The position numbers and the translations under genes were made by a program. From the NCBI RefSeq assembly GCF_019263585.2, contig NZ_JADQDF010000001.1, positions 4,908,501-4,972,500 on the forward strand: DNA of 64,000 nucleotides. Reading direction: 5' to 3'. This document shows positions 1 through 7,432 of this stretch, piece after piece. How positions within the stretch are numbered: position 1 is the stretch's first letter; each line of letters begins with the position of its first letter. Origin of the DNA: Pseudonocardia oceani (GTDB lineage: Bacteria; Actinomycetota; Actinomycetes; Mycobacteriales; Pseudonocardiaceae). Below the pieces are notes generated by a model, which was given only the letters and a program-made list of their open reading frames with translations, ran no database searches and was not told the origin of the DNA.

Positions 1-102
1 GTTCCCGGCGTCGACGAAGCCGTCGAGCGCCACGATCATCACGGGCTCCTCGAGCGCCGGAGCGTCGTCCACGATCTCGTACAGCTCGGCCGGTTCCTGC
101 AC
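1..102 (-). CDS. PAC2 family protein, N-terminal fragment
   Basis: The reverse strand opens with a GTG at position 102 preceded by a purine-rich GAAGAGG, and stays open to the window edge, giving 34 codons. The peptide contains PVMIVALDGFVDAGN, which matches the N-terminal signature of the actinobacterial PAC2 family (proteasome-assembly-chaperone-like fold; mycobacterial Rv2125/Rv2714 type). The function of these proteins is not established. Only the first strand of the domain is visible, so the family call rests on this motif alone; the rest lies outside the window. The gene is divergent from the MFS gene that follows. Confidence 0.7.
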   Translation of the reverse strand, partial: MQEPAELYEIVDDAPALEEPVMIVALDGFVDAGN

Positions 103-202
103 CGCGCACCTCTTCCCATTCGACGGTCGTCCCGTCCGCACAACGTGAACCTGCCCGCACAGCATCCCGTTCCGCACCGGGATCGCGCACCATGGGTCTG
201 TC

Positions 203-1525
203 ATGGATGCCGCAGCCCTCTCCCCGACGACGCCGTCGACCACCTCCACCCGCCGGATCTGGGCGGTCTGGGCGGTGGCTCTCGCGGCCTACCTCGTCGG
301 CGTCATGCACCGCACCTCGTTCGGTGTCGCCGGTCTGGAGGCGGCCGAGCGCTTCGGCGCCGCGCCCGCCGTGCTCTCCGGCTTCGTCGTGCTCCAGCTC
401 CTGGTCTACGCCAGCCTGCAGATCCCCGTCGGCGTGCTGCTCGACCGGTACGGGGCGCAGCGGCTCGTCGTCGCCGGGGCGCTGACGATGGCCGCGGGTC
501 AGGTGGTCCTGGCGCTCGCCACGTCGCTGCCGCTGGCCATCGCCGCGCGCCTGCTGGTGGGCACCGGTGACGCGCTGACGTTCATCAGCGTGCTCGCCGT
601 CGTCAACGCCTGGTTCCCGGCGCGGCGCGTGCCGCTGATGACCCAGCTGACGGGCCTGCTCGGGCAGCTCGGGCAGGTGCTCTCGGCCCTGCCGCTCGCG
701 GCGCTGCTCTACGGGCCGGGGTGGACGCCCGCGTTCCTGTCGGCCGCCGGGCTCGGGGTGTTCGTCGCGATCGCCGTGCTCGTCGTCGTCCGCAACCGGC
801 CGCCGGGGGCCGCGCCGCCGCCCGCCGCGCCGTCGCCGCGGGAGATCGTCGACGGGCTGAAGAAGTCGTGGCGCGAGCCCGGCACGCGCCTGGGCCTGTG
901 GACCCACATGGGCACGCAGTTCTCCGGCACGGTGTTCGCGCTGCTGTGGGGCGTGCCCTACCTCGTCGCGGGGCAGGGGTTCAGCTCCGGGCAGGCGAGT
1001 GCGCTGCTCACGCTGTTCGTCGGCGTCGGGATCCTCGCGGGGCCGCTGTTCGGGGAGTTCACCGCACGGCACCCGCTGCGGCGCTCGTGGCTGGTGCTCA
1101 CCGTCATCGGGCTGACGGCGGCCGCCTGGACGGTGGTGCTGCTCGTCCCGCCGCCCGCACCGGGCTGGCTGCTCGTCGTCCTCGTGGTGGTGCTGGCGCT
1201 GGGCGGGCCCGGTTCGATGATCGGCTTCGACTACGCACGCACGTTCAACCCTGGCCACCGGCAGGGCACCGCGGTCGGCATCGTCAACATCGGCGGGTTC
1301 CTGGCGTCGCTGCTGGTGGCGCAGGCGGTCGGGGTGGTGCTGGGTCTGGCGGCCGGCGGCTACTCGCCCGAGGCGTTCCGGCTGGCCTGGACGGTGCAGT
1401 ACGTCGTGTGGGCGTTCGCGACCGCGGGGATCCTCGTCGCCCGCCGCCGTGCGCGGCGCAAGCTCGCCGCGGACGGCGTCGTGGTGCCGCCGCTGCGCGA
1501 GGTGCTGGCCCGCCGTCGCCGATGA
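203..1525 (+). CDS. MFS transporter
   Basis: A 440-aa integral membrane protein with about twelve hydrophobic helices and a short charged N-terminus. The loop after helix 2 reads GVLLDRYG, the usual MFS A-motif position (G-x-L-x-D-R-x-G), which supports a major facilitator carrier of the cytoplasmic membrane. A central basic loop (about residues 195-235) separates two six-helix halves. Substrate cannot be told from sequence. An in-frame upstream ATG is absent; the ATG at 192 is in another frame, and the chosen ATG at 203 begins the hydrophilic lead. It stands alone between a divergent PAC2 gene and a downstream ATPase gene on the same strand, about 85 bp away, so it is probably its own unit. 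Confidence 0.85.
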   Translation: MDAAALSPTTPSTTSTRRIWAVWAVALAAYLVGVMHRTSFGVAGLEAAERFGAAPAVLSGFVVLQLLVYASLQIPVGVLLDRYGAQRLVVAGALTMAAGQVVLALATSLPLAIAARLLVGTGDALTFISVLAVVNAWFPARRVPLMTQLTGLLGQLGQVLSALPLAALLYGPGWTPAFLSAAGLGVFVAIAVLVVVRNRPPGAAPPPAAPSPREIVDGLKKSWREPGTRLGLWTHMGTQFSGTVFALLWGVPYLVAGQGFSSGQASALLTLFVGVGILAGPLFGEFTARHPLRRSWLVLTVIGLTAAAWTVVLLVPPPAPGWLLVVLVVVLALGGPGSMIGFDYARTFNPGHRQGTAVGIVNIGGFLASLLVAQAVGVVLGLAAGGYSPEAFRLAWTVQYVVWAFATAGILVARRRARRKLAADGVVVPPLREVLARRRR

Positions 1526-1560
1526 TCGTCTTCCCGGGGCCCCGGGTCGTCACCCGATAG

Positions 1561-1575
1561 TGACAACGCTTATCG
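1561..1575. promoter_or_regulatory. Imperfect dyad upstream of the CooC-like ATPase gene
   Basis: The AT-richer stretch TGACAACGCTTATCG has the symmetric frame GAnAAnnnTTnTC, which resembles Zur-type dyads. It lies 34-49 bp before the chosen GTG start. This is one weak, isolated match and could be chance. Confidence 0.22.
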
Positions 1576-1609
1576 TTTGCGCTTCCACAGGCGGATGAGG
1601 GGAGTCCGG

Positions 1610-2560
1610 GTGCGCATCGCGTTCGTCGGCAAGGGCGGCAGCGGGAAGACGACGGCGGCGGCGGTGTTCAGCCGCCACCTCGCCGAGCGGGGGCACCCGG
1701 TGCTCGCGGTCGACGCCGACATCAACCAGCACCTGGGCCAGGCGCTCGGGCACGACGGGCCGCCGCCGCGCGCGCTCGGCTCCGACCTCACCTGGCTCAA
1801 GGACCACCTGCGCGGCACCAACCCGCGCATCGCCTCGGCTGCGACCATGATCAAGACGACGCCGCCCGGGCCCGGCTCGCGGCTGCTCGACCTCGACCCC
1901 GCCGGCGAGCTGCTCGCCCGGTACTCGATCGACGTCGGCGGCGTGCGGCACCTCGTCACCGGCGAGTTCGAGGAGGCCGACATCGGCGTCTCCTGCTACC
2001 ACTCCAAGACCGGCGCGGTGGAGCTGTACCTCAACCACCTCCTCGACGGCCCCGGCGAGTACGTCGTCGTCGACATGACCGCTGGTGCCGACGCCTTCGC
2101 CTCCGGCCTGTTCACCCGCTTCGACCTGACGGTGCTGGTCAGCGAGCCGACCCGGCGCGGGGTCGGGGTGTTCCGGCAGTACGCCGACCACGCCGCCGGA
2201 CACGGTGTCGCGCTCGGGGTGCTGGGCAACAAGGTCGCGGACGACGCGGACGTCGCGTACCTGCGTGAGCAGGTCGGCGACGCGCTGCTCGGGCGCTTCG
2301 GGCAGTCGGCGTGGGTGCGGGCCGCCGAGCGCGGCGCCGCCCGGCCCGTCGCGGAGCTGGAGCCGGAGAACCTCGCCGCGCTCGACGCCGTCGCGGCCGC
2401 GCTGGACGCCCGCGAGCGCGACTGGGCGGCCTACCACCGCGGCACCGTCGAGTTCCACCTGCGCAACGCCCGCGCGTGGGGCGACCGCGCCGTCGGCGTC
2501 GACCTCGCCGCCCAGATCGACCCGGACTTCGTGCCCGGGGCCCCCGTTCCGACCCGCTAG
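1610..2560 (+). CDS. CooC/MinD-like P-loop ATPase
   Basis: A 316-aa SIMIBI-class ATPase. The Walker A is GKGGSGKTT (residues 7-15) with the extra Lys of the MinD/CooC group; VVVDMTAG is the Walker B region and a LGNK motif marks the guanine/adenine pocket. I chose GTG 1610 over TTG 1577 because AGGGGAG sits 5 bp upstream and the protein then begins directly on the first beta strand. CooC-like proteins insert nickel or other metals, but the CXC metal-binding motif of CooC is not seen, so a metal role is only a family hint. The next gene (SCO5389 family) starts 17 bp downstream and is probably cotranscribed; the two are neighbours in other actinomycetes as far as I recall. Confidence 0.82.
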   Translation: MRIAFVGKGGSGKTTAAAVFSRHLAERGHPVLAVDADINQHLGQALGHDGPPPRALGSDLTWLKDHLRGTNPRIASAATMIKTTPPGPGSRLLDLDPAGELLARYSIDVGGVRHLVTGEFEEADIGVSCYHSKTGAVELYLNHLLDGPGEYVVVDMTAGADAFASGLFTRFDLTVLVSEPTRRGVGVFRQYADHAAGHGVALGVLGNKVADDADVAYLREQVGDALLGRFGQSAWVRAAERGAARPVAELEPENLAALDAVAAALDARERDWAAYHRGTVEFHLRNARAWGDRAVGVDLAAQIDPDFVPGAPVPTR

Positions 2561-2576
2561 TTCCCTTAGGAGAGCC

Positions 2577-2966
2577 ATGTCCCTCGACGTCCCCACTCCC
2601 GTCCTCGACGCCGCCGCGCGCGGCGAGATGGACGACGCGCAGTTCGTCGCCGTGGTGCGCGACTCGCTGCCCTACGCCTGGACGACGATCTCGTCGGCCG
2701 TCGACGACCAGGCCCCCGGCAAGCCGTTCGGCGAGCACGAGGTGCCGCCGCCGAGCGAGCGCGAGCGCGGCGAGCTGCTGCGCGCGCTGGCCAGCAACGC
2801 CATCCGCGGGGCGCTGGAGCGGCATTTCGGCGTGGTGCTGGCCTTCCAGAACTGCCACCGGGTGGCGGCCTTCGCGCCGGCGGACGTGGACTCGACGGTG
2901 TACCGGGAGTTCATCAGCCCGCGCGGCCAGGTGCTGAACCAGAGCCCGGAGCTGCGGGACTGCTGA
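2577..2966 (+). CDS. SCO5389 family protein
   Basis: A 129-aa soluble protein ending in LLNQSPELRDC with an internal RHFGV.LAFQNCHRVA block. I recognise both as the hallmark of the SCO5389 family, a single-copy conserved protein of actinomycetes with no known activity. The conserved terminal Cys and the central Cys-His (NCHR) could bind metal or redox-react, which is my inference. A strong TTAGGAGA ribosome site precedes the ATG. It forms a two-gene unit with the CooC-like ATPase; a long perfect hairpin lies 23 bp after its stop. Confidence 0.85.
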   Translation: MSLDVPTPVLDAAARGEMDDAQFVAVVRDSLPYAWTTISSAVDDQAPGKPFGEHEVPPPSERERGELLRALASNAIRGALERHFGVVLAFQNCHRVAAFAPADVDSTVYREFISPRGQVLNQSPELRDC

Positions 2967-2988
2967 GCGCCACCCCCCGCCCCCCACA

Positions 2989-3043
2989 TTGCAGGAAAGC
3001 CACGTCCATGCAGCTCGGCTGCGTGAACGTGGCTTTCCTGCAA
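2989..3043. terminator. Long perfect hairpin between convergent genes
   Basis: Two 17-base arms, TTGCAGGAAAGCCACGT and its exact reverse complement (2989-3005 and 3027-3043), flank a 21-base loop that itself contains GCAGC/GCTGC. It separates the SCO5389 gene from the convergent PadR gene, so a bidirectional terminator is likely, although no T-tract follows. Confidence 0.7.
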
Positions 3044-3059
3044 CTCGGGAGGGCGGGCT

Positions 3060-3692
3060 CTACTCGGCCAGCAGCCGGTAGATCGTCTTGCGGGCCTCGG
3101 TCAGGGCCGCGGTCGCCGCGGTCACCTGCTCGGGCGACCCCGCCGCCATGACCTGCTGGGCGGCCGCGTGGAGCTGACCGAGCTGTTCCCACAGCTCACC
3201 GGCCTCGGTGTCGGCCTCGGCGTCGACCTGCTCCCAGACCGCGTCGAGCTCGGCGCGGTGCTCGGCGACCCAGGCCGTGCCGGCCTCGGTCAGCGAGACG
3301 ACGCGCCGCCCGTCGGTCTTCTCGACCAGGGCCAGGCCCTCGTCCTCGAGCTGGGAGATGGTCGGGTAGACCGAGCCGGGGCTGGGACGCCACGCGCCAC
3401 CGGACCGCTCGGCGATCTCCTGGATGATCTCGTAGCCGTGCCGCGGCTGCGCGGCGAGCAGGGCGAGGACGGCGGCGCGGATGTCGCCGCGCGAGGTGCG
3501 TCGCCCGCGGCGTCCGCGGGGGCCGCCGGGGAAGGGGCCGCCGCGCATGCCGCCGCGGGGGCCGCCCGGGCCGAAGCCCGGACCGAACCGTGGGCCGCCG
3601 GGGCGCCGCCCGAAGCGGGGGCCGTCGGGCCGCTCGCCGGAGAAGGGGTGGGCGCCGAAGCGGGGGTGGGGTGTGTCGAAAGGCGGGTTCAT
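3060..3692 (-). CDS. PadR family transcriptional repressor with Gly/Arg/Pro-rich N-terminus
   Basis: A 210-aa regulator. Residues 1-65 are a low-complexity Gly/Pro/Arg/Phe tract (repeats of FGPGF, GGPRG), followed by the PadR winged helix: DIRAAVLALLAAQPRHGYEI, then PSPGSVYPTISQLEDEGL and the wing DGRRVVSLT. A C-terminal helix (about 140-205) should form the dimer. PadR proteins repress nearby efflux or stress genes and release DNA on ligand binding. AGGAG precedes the ATG. A perfect 16-bp palindrome 62 bp upstream is the likely operator, suggesting autoregulation. The GRP-rich tail is longer than in standard PadR proteins and may bind nucleic acid or be a disordered linker. Confidence 0.88.
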   Translation of the reverse strand: MNPPFDTPHPRFGAHPFSGERPDGPRFGRRPGGPRFGPGFGPGGPRGGMRGGPFPGGPRGRRGRRTSRGDIRAAVLALLAAQPRHGYEIIQEIAERSGGAWRPSPGSVYPTISQLEDEGLALVEKTDGRRVVSLTEAGTAWVAEHRAELDAVWEQVDAEADTEAGELWEQLGQLHAAAQQVMAAGSPEQVTAATAALTEARKTIYRLLAE

Positions 3693-3753
3693 CGGGTGTC
3701 TCCTGGACGTGGCGAGCCTCCTGCTCCGATAGCATCGAGTAGCTCGTGTGCCA

Positions 3754-3769
3754 TCACGATATATCGTGA
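3754..3769. promoter_or_regulatory. Probable PadR operator
   Basis: TCACGATATATCGTGA is a perfect 16-bp palindrome with an AT core, unusual in this GC-rich DNA, located upstream of the padR-like gene. Actinobacterial PadR operators often contain ATATAT-type cores. Binding by the adjacent regulator is inferred. Confidence 0.6.
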
Positions 3770-3807
3770 AAGCTCACACGACACCGTGCTCTGCGTCACA
3801 GATCGTG

Positions 3808-5400
3808 CTACTCGTTCCAGCGGGGCGACGTGGTGCGCGGCGGGGTCAGCCGCGCGGGCACCCGCACCAGGTGCGGGGCCCCGGACGCGACGGCCGCAAC
3901 CAGGGCCGGGGCCAGCGCGTCGACCGAGCCGACGTCGGTCGCGGCGAGCCCGAAGGAGGCGGCCAGCGCGGTGAAGTCGGGCGTCACGAGGTCGACGCCG
4001 CGCTCGGGGTGTCCGGCGCGCTGCTGGTCGTAGCGCAGCATCCCGTAACCGCCGTCGTCGACGACGAGCACGGTGACGGGCAGCCGCTCCTGCACCAGCG
4101 TCGCGAGCTCGCCCAGCGCCATCATCAGCCCGCCGTCGCCGCACACGGCCAGCACCGGCATCCCGGACACCGCGGCGCCCAGCGCGGCGGGCAGCCCGAA
4201 GCCCAGCGTGCCCCAGCCGACGGGGTAGGCGAGCCGGCGTGGCGCGCGCACCGCCGCGTAGCCGCCGACCCAGTAGCCCGCCACGGCCATGTCGCAGACC
4301 AGCACCGCGTCCCCGGCGCCCTCGACGGCCCCGTCGACGGCGTCCAGCAGCGTGAGCGCGTCGGCCGTGGCCGGGTCGGCGCGCAGCCGGTCGAGCACCG
4401 TCCCGCGCAGCCCGGGCGGCGCCCAGGCCGGCGTGGGCGGGAGCAGCGCGCGCAGCCCGTCGAGGACGGCGCCGAGCGGGCCGGTCGCGGTGGCGTCGGC
4501 ACTCCACTCCGGCGGGTCGGCGGGCACCGCGGCGTCGACGACGACGAGGTGCGGCGGGCGCGGCATCGTCCAGTTGCGGGTGTTCATGCCGTCGAGGTCG
4601 CCGCCGACGGCGAGCAGCACGTCGGCCGACGCGAGCAGCGCGGCGGCCTCCGGCTCGTGCGGCGGCAGCCCGAGCGCGGACGGATGCCCGGTCGGCACGG
4701 CGCCGCGCCCCCGGAAGCTCGTGACGACCGGCGCGCCGAGGTGCCCGGCCAGCGCGGCGAGGGCGTCGGCGTCGTCGAGGACCTCACCGCCCGCCCACAC
4801 GACGACCCGTCGACCGCTGAGGACGGCGGCGGCCTCACCGAGCCCGGTCGGGGCGTCGACGACGGGTGCGGCGGCCGGCGGCAGGGCAGCGGCGGGCTGC
4901 CCCAGCACGTCGGCCGGTACGTCGACGTACACCGGCCCGCGCGGGTGCCGCAGCGCCGTGGCCACCGCGTCCCGCACGACGTCGGCGACCTCGGCCGGCG
5001 TGCGCGGCGTGAACACCGCCTTCGCCAGCGGGGCGAACAGCCCGGCCTGGTCGCGCGACTCGTGCAGCACCCCGCGCACCCGACCTTCGCGGCGCAGGGC
5101 CTGCGGGATCTCCGAGGCCACCAGCAGCACGGGGGAGTGCGCCGCGGCGGCCTCGCCGAACGCGGCCACGGCGTTCGCCGCGCCCGGCCCGGTGGTGACG
5201 ACGGCCGCGCCCAGGCGCCCGGTCGTGCGGGCCCAGCCGTCGGCGGCGTACACGGCGGCCTGCTCGTGGCGGACCACCACCGGCGCCGCGCCGGCGTTCC
5301 AGAACGCGAGGTTGTGCACGCCGGGGAGCCCGAACACGGGCCCGGCGCCGCCGCGCCGGGCGACGTCGAGGATCTGACCGGCCACCGAGGAGTCGTCCAC
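3808..5400 (-). CDS. Thiamine-diphosphate enzyme, acetolactate synthase-like
   Basis: A 530-aa member of the TPP-dependent decarboxylase/acetolactate synthase superfamily. The three domains are visible: N-terminal PYR domain with the catalytic Glu in VVRHEQAAVYAADGWAR, a central domain (about 180-310), and the C-terminal PP domain with the TPP motif GDGGLMMALGEL. The metal-ligand position of that motif reads VVDDGGYG, Asp-Asp where acetolactate synthases have Asn-Asn. Sequence alone does not fix the substrate; benzoylformate decarboxylase-, oxalyl- or sulfoacetaldehyde-type activities are all possible. No regulatory (IlvN) subunit follows, which argues against a biosynthetic acetolactate synthase. 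A lipoprotein gene lies immediately upstream. Confidence 0.8.
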   Translation of the reverse strand: MDDSSVAGQILDVARRGGAGPVFGLPGVHNLAFWNAGAAPVVVRHEQAAVYAADGWARTTGRLGAAVVTTGPGAANAVAAFGEAAAAHSPVLLVASEIPQALRREGRVRGVLHESRDQAGLFAPLAKAVFTPRTPAEVADVVRDAVATALRHPRGPVYVDVPADVLGQPAAALPPAAAPVVDAPTGLGEAAAVLSGRRVVVWAGGEVLDDADALAALAGHLGAPVVTSFRGRGAVPTGHPSALGLPPHEPEAAALLASADVLLAVGGDLDGMNTRNWTMPRPPHLVVVDAAVPADPPEWSADATATGPLGAVLDGLRALLPPTPAWAPPGLRGTVLDRLRADPATADALTLLDAVDGAVEGAGDAVLVCDMAVAGYWVGGYAAVRAPRRLAYPVGWGTLGFGLPAALGAAVSGMPVLAVCGDGGLMMALGELATLVQERLPVTVLVVDDGGYGMLRYDQQRAGHPERGVDLVTPDFTALAASFGLAATDVGSVDALAPALVAAVASGAPHLVRVPARLTPPRTTSPRWNE

Positions 5401-5412
5401 GGGGCCAGGGTC

Positions 5413-5895
5413 TCAGCCCGCGGCGCCCGCCACGCAGTTCCGGGCGACGTAGTCGCGCACGCGCTGGTTGGCCGCGGCGTTCTCGGTGGTGTTGACCTGC
5501 GCGGTGAACTCCGGGTCGCGCGCCAGCGCCGCGCCGTCGCCGCCGTTGGCCACGAGCGCGTCGAGCTGCAGGTCGACGACCCGCACGTAGCGCTCGACGT
5601 CGCCGCGGATCTCCTCGGGCGCGGTGTTGAGCAGCTGGGCGGTGCCCGCGCGGACGGCGTCGGCGGTGTTGGTCAGCTGCTCGGCCGGCACGGCCTGCGA
5701 GGTCGTGGAGCTCAGCGGCGCGAGCGCGGTGTTGGTGGCCTGCACCGCGGCGCAGAACGGGCTGGCCGGGGCGGCGCGCTCGCGCATCGGGTCGGGACGG
5801 TCGCGGTCGGCCACCGACCCGCCGCAGCCGGCCACGGCGAGGAGCAGCAGGGCGGCGACGAAGACCTCGGTCGGCAGCAGTCGTGCGCGCTTCAT
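5413..5895 (-). CDS. Putative lipoprotein
   Basis: A 160-aa exported protein. The N-terminus is a typical type II signal: basic KRAR, hydrophobic core, and lipobox LAVAGC with the modified Cys at about residue 24, followed by GG. The mature part is a helical domain with two conserved Cys (FCAAV and RNCVAG), possibly a disulfide. I do not recognise the family; similar small Thr/Ala/Asn-rich lipoproteins occur in Pseudonocardiaceae. It should be anchored on the outer face of the membrane. It shares its strand with the TPP enzyme 13 bp downstream and could be cotranscribed. Confidence 0.72.
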   Translation of the reverse strand: MKRARLLPTEVFVAALLLLAVAGCGGSVADRDRPDPMRERAAPASPFCAAVQATNTALAPLSSTTSQAVPAEQLTNTADAVRAGTAQLLNTAPEEIRGDVERYVRVVDLQLDALVANGGDGAALARDPEFTAQVNTTENAAANQRVRDYVARNCVAGAAG

Positions 5896-5932
5896 GATGC
5901 GCGCAGCGTAGAGCGCGCGCCGTCAGGGGAAC

Positions 5933-6346
5933 GTGTGGGTGTCCTGCAGCGTTGTGTCCGGTGTGCCCACTCTCGGACCACGCCGCGTCGCCGCGTTCCG
6001 CGCGCTCTGGAACGCCGTCTCCTCGAGCCGCCGCCCCGGCGCGCCCGGCCTCGGCGACCGCCTCCGCGCGCTGCCCCGCCTGGTCACCGCAGCCGCGTCC
6101 GGGCGGTTCCCCGAGGCGCGCGGGCGGCTCGTGCTGCTGCTGCTCGCGCTGGCCTACCTCGTCTCGCCGATCGACCTCGTGCCCGAGGCGTTCCTCGGGC
6201 TGCTCGGTCTGGGTGACGACGCCGTCGTCGCCCTGTGGATCGGCGGCACGTTCCTCGCGGAGACCGACCGCTTCCTCTCGTGGGAGCGCACGGCGCCTCC
6301 GGGGCGCAGCCGACCGACCGTGATCGACCAGCCACCGCCGAAGTGA
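5933..6346 (+). CDS. YkvA-like DUF1232 membrane protein
   Basis: A small protein of 137 aa or slightly less. The core LAYLVSPIDLVPEAFLG is the DUF1232 (YkvA) signature, a short membrane-associated helix hairpin of unknown function. The start is uncertain: GTG at 5933 lies only two bases from AGGGGA, while in-frame GTG at 5939 has better spacing. The tail is hydrophilic and Pro-rich. It is divergent from the lipoprotein gene with a 37-bp gap. Confidence 0.75.
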   Translation: MWVSCSVVSGVPTLGPRRVAAFRALWNAVSSSRRPGAPGLGDRLRALPRLVTAAASGRFPEARGRLVLLLLALAYLVSPIDLVPEAFLGLLGLGDDAVVALWIGGTFLAETDRFLSWERTAPPGRSRPTVIDQPPPK

Positions 6347-6401
6347 GCTGATTGCGCCCATCCCACCGGCGCCGGGCGGTCCGTCCTGGTAGGAACCGGC
6401 C

Positions 6402-7349
6402 GTGGAGACGATGCGCGCGATCACCCAGCACACGTTCGGGGGTCCGGAGGTCCTCGTGCTCGGCACCGCCCCGGTGCCCGAGCCGCTGCCGACCGAGATC
6501 CGGGTGCGGGTGGCGGCGGCCGGGGTCAACCCGGTCGACTGGAAGACCCGCGCCGGGTCGGGTGCGGCCGCCGTCCTAGGGGCACCACCGTTCACCGTGG
6601 GCTGGGACGTCGCGGGCACCGTCGACGCCGTCGGCCCCGGCGTCACCCGCTTCGCTGTCGGCGACACCGTCTTCGGGATGCCCTGGTTCCCGCGCCAGGC
6701 CGCGGCGTACGCCGACTTCGTGACGGCGCCCTCGCGGCACTTCGCGCACCGCCCGGCCGGGCTGGGCGAGGTCGCCGCCGCCGCGCTGCCGCTGGCCGGG
6801 CTCACCGCGTGGCAGAGCCTCGTCGACATCGCCGCGGTCCAGCCGGGGCAGCGCGTGCTGGTGCACGCCGCCGCGGGCGGGGTCGGGCACCTCGCGGTGC
6901 AGATCGCGAAGTCGCGCGGCGCGTACGTGCTGGGCACGGCGTCGTCGGGCAAGCACGACCTGCTGCACGACCTCGGCATCGACGAGGCGATCGACTACCG
7001 GCGCGAGGCGTTCGAGAAGGTCGTCGAGCCCGTCGACGTCGTCTACGACCTCATCGGCGGCGACGTCTCCCTGCGCTCGCTCGACGTCCTGCACCCCGAC
7101 GGCCTGATGATCTGCCTGCCCTCGGCGGCCGCGGCCGACGCGCTGGCCGCCGCCCGGGAGCGGGGCCTGCGCGCCACCGGGATGATGGTCGAGCCCGACG
7201 GTGACGGCCTCGACGACCTCGCCGCCCTGGTCGACGAGCGGCGCCTGCGCGTCATCGTGGCCGAGACGTTCCCGCTGGAGCGCGCCTCGCACGCCCACCG
7301 CGCGGGGGAGCTGGGCCGGACCAGCGGCAAGCTCGTCCTGACGACCTGA
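6402..7349 (+). CDS. NADP-dependent zinc-independent oxidoreductase (quinone oxidoreductase-like MDR)
   Basis: A 315-aa medium-chain dehydrogenase/reductase. The N-terminal GroES-like part carries GVNPVDWKTRAG and GWDVAGTVDAVG; the nucleotide domain has VLVHAAAGGVGHLAVQIAK, the AAxGGVG motif of zinc-free quinone oxidoreductases. The zinc-ligand Cys residues of alcohol dehydrogenases are absent. It should reduce a quinone or enone with NADPH in the cytosol; the substrate is unknown. GTG 6402 was kept, though ATG 6411 in frame is an alternative. It is followed by a hairpin and a convergent gene. Confidence 0.85.
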   Translation: METMRAITQHTFGGPEVLVLGTAPVPEPLPTEIRVRVAAAGVNPVDWKTRAGSGAAAVLGAPPFTVGWDVAGTVDAVGPGVTRFAVGDTVFGMPWFPRQAAAYADFVTAPSRHFAHRPAGLGEVAAAALPLAGLTAWQSLVDIAAVQPGQRVLVHAAAGGVGHLAVQIAKSRGAYVLGTASSGKHDLLHDLGIDEAIDYRREAFEKVVEPVDVVYDLIGGDVSLRSLDVLHPDGLMICLPSAAAADALAAARERGLRATGMMVEPDGDGLDDLAALVDERRLRVIVAETFPLERASHAHRAGELGRTSGKLVLTT

Positions 7350-7358
7350 CCGGAAAGC

Positions 7359-7430
7359 CCGCGAGTCGGGCTCTCGTTGCGGGTGAGTCGCGACCCCGAC
7401 ACGGTCGCAACCAGACCCCGACTCGCGGGG
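7359..7430. terminator. Nested intergenic hairpin
   Basis: CCCGCGAGTCGGG near 7359 and its reverse complement near 7418 form a 13-bp outer stem; the 46-base interior can fold again through GTTGCG/CGCAAC and GCGACC/GGTCGC. It lies between convergent genes and probably terminates both. Coordinates may be off by one base. Confidence 0.6.
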
Positions 7431-7432
7431 TT

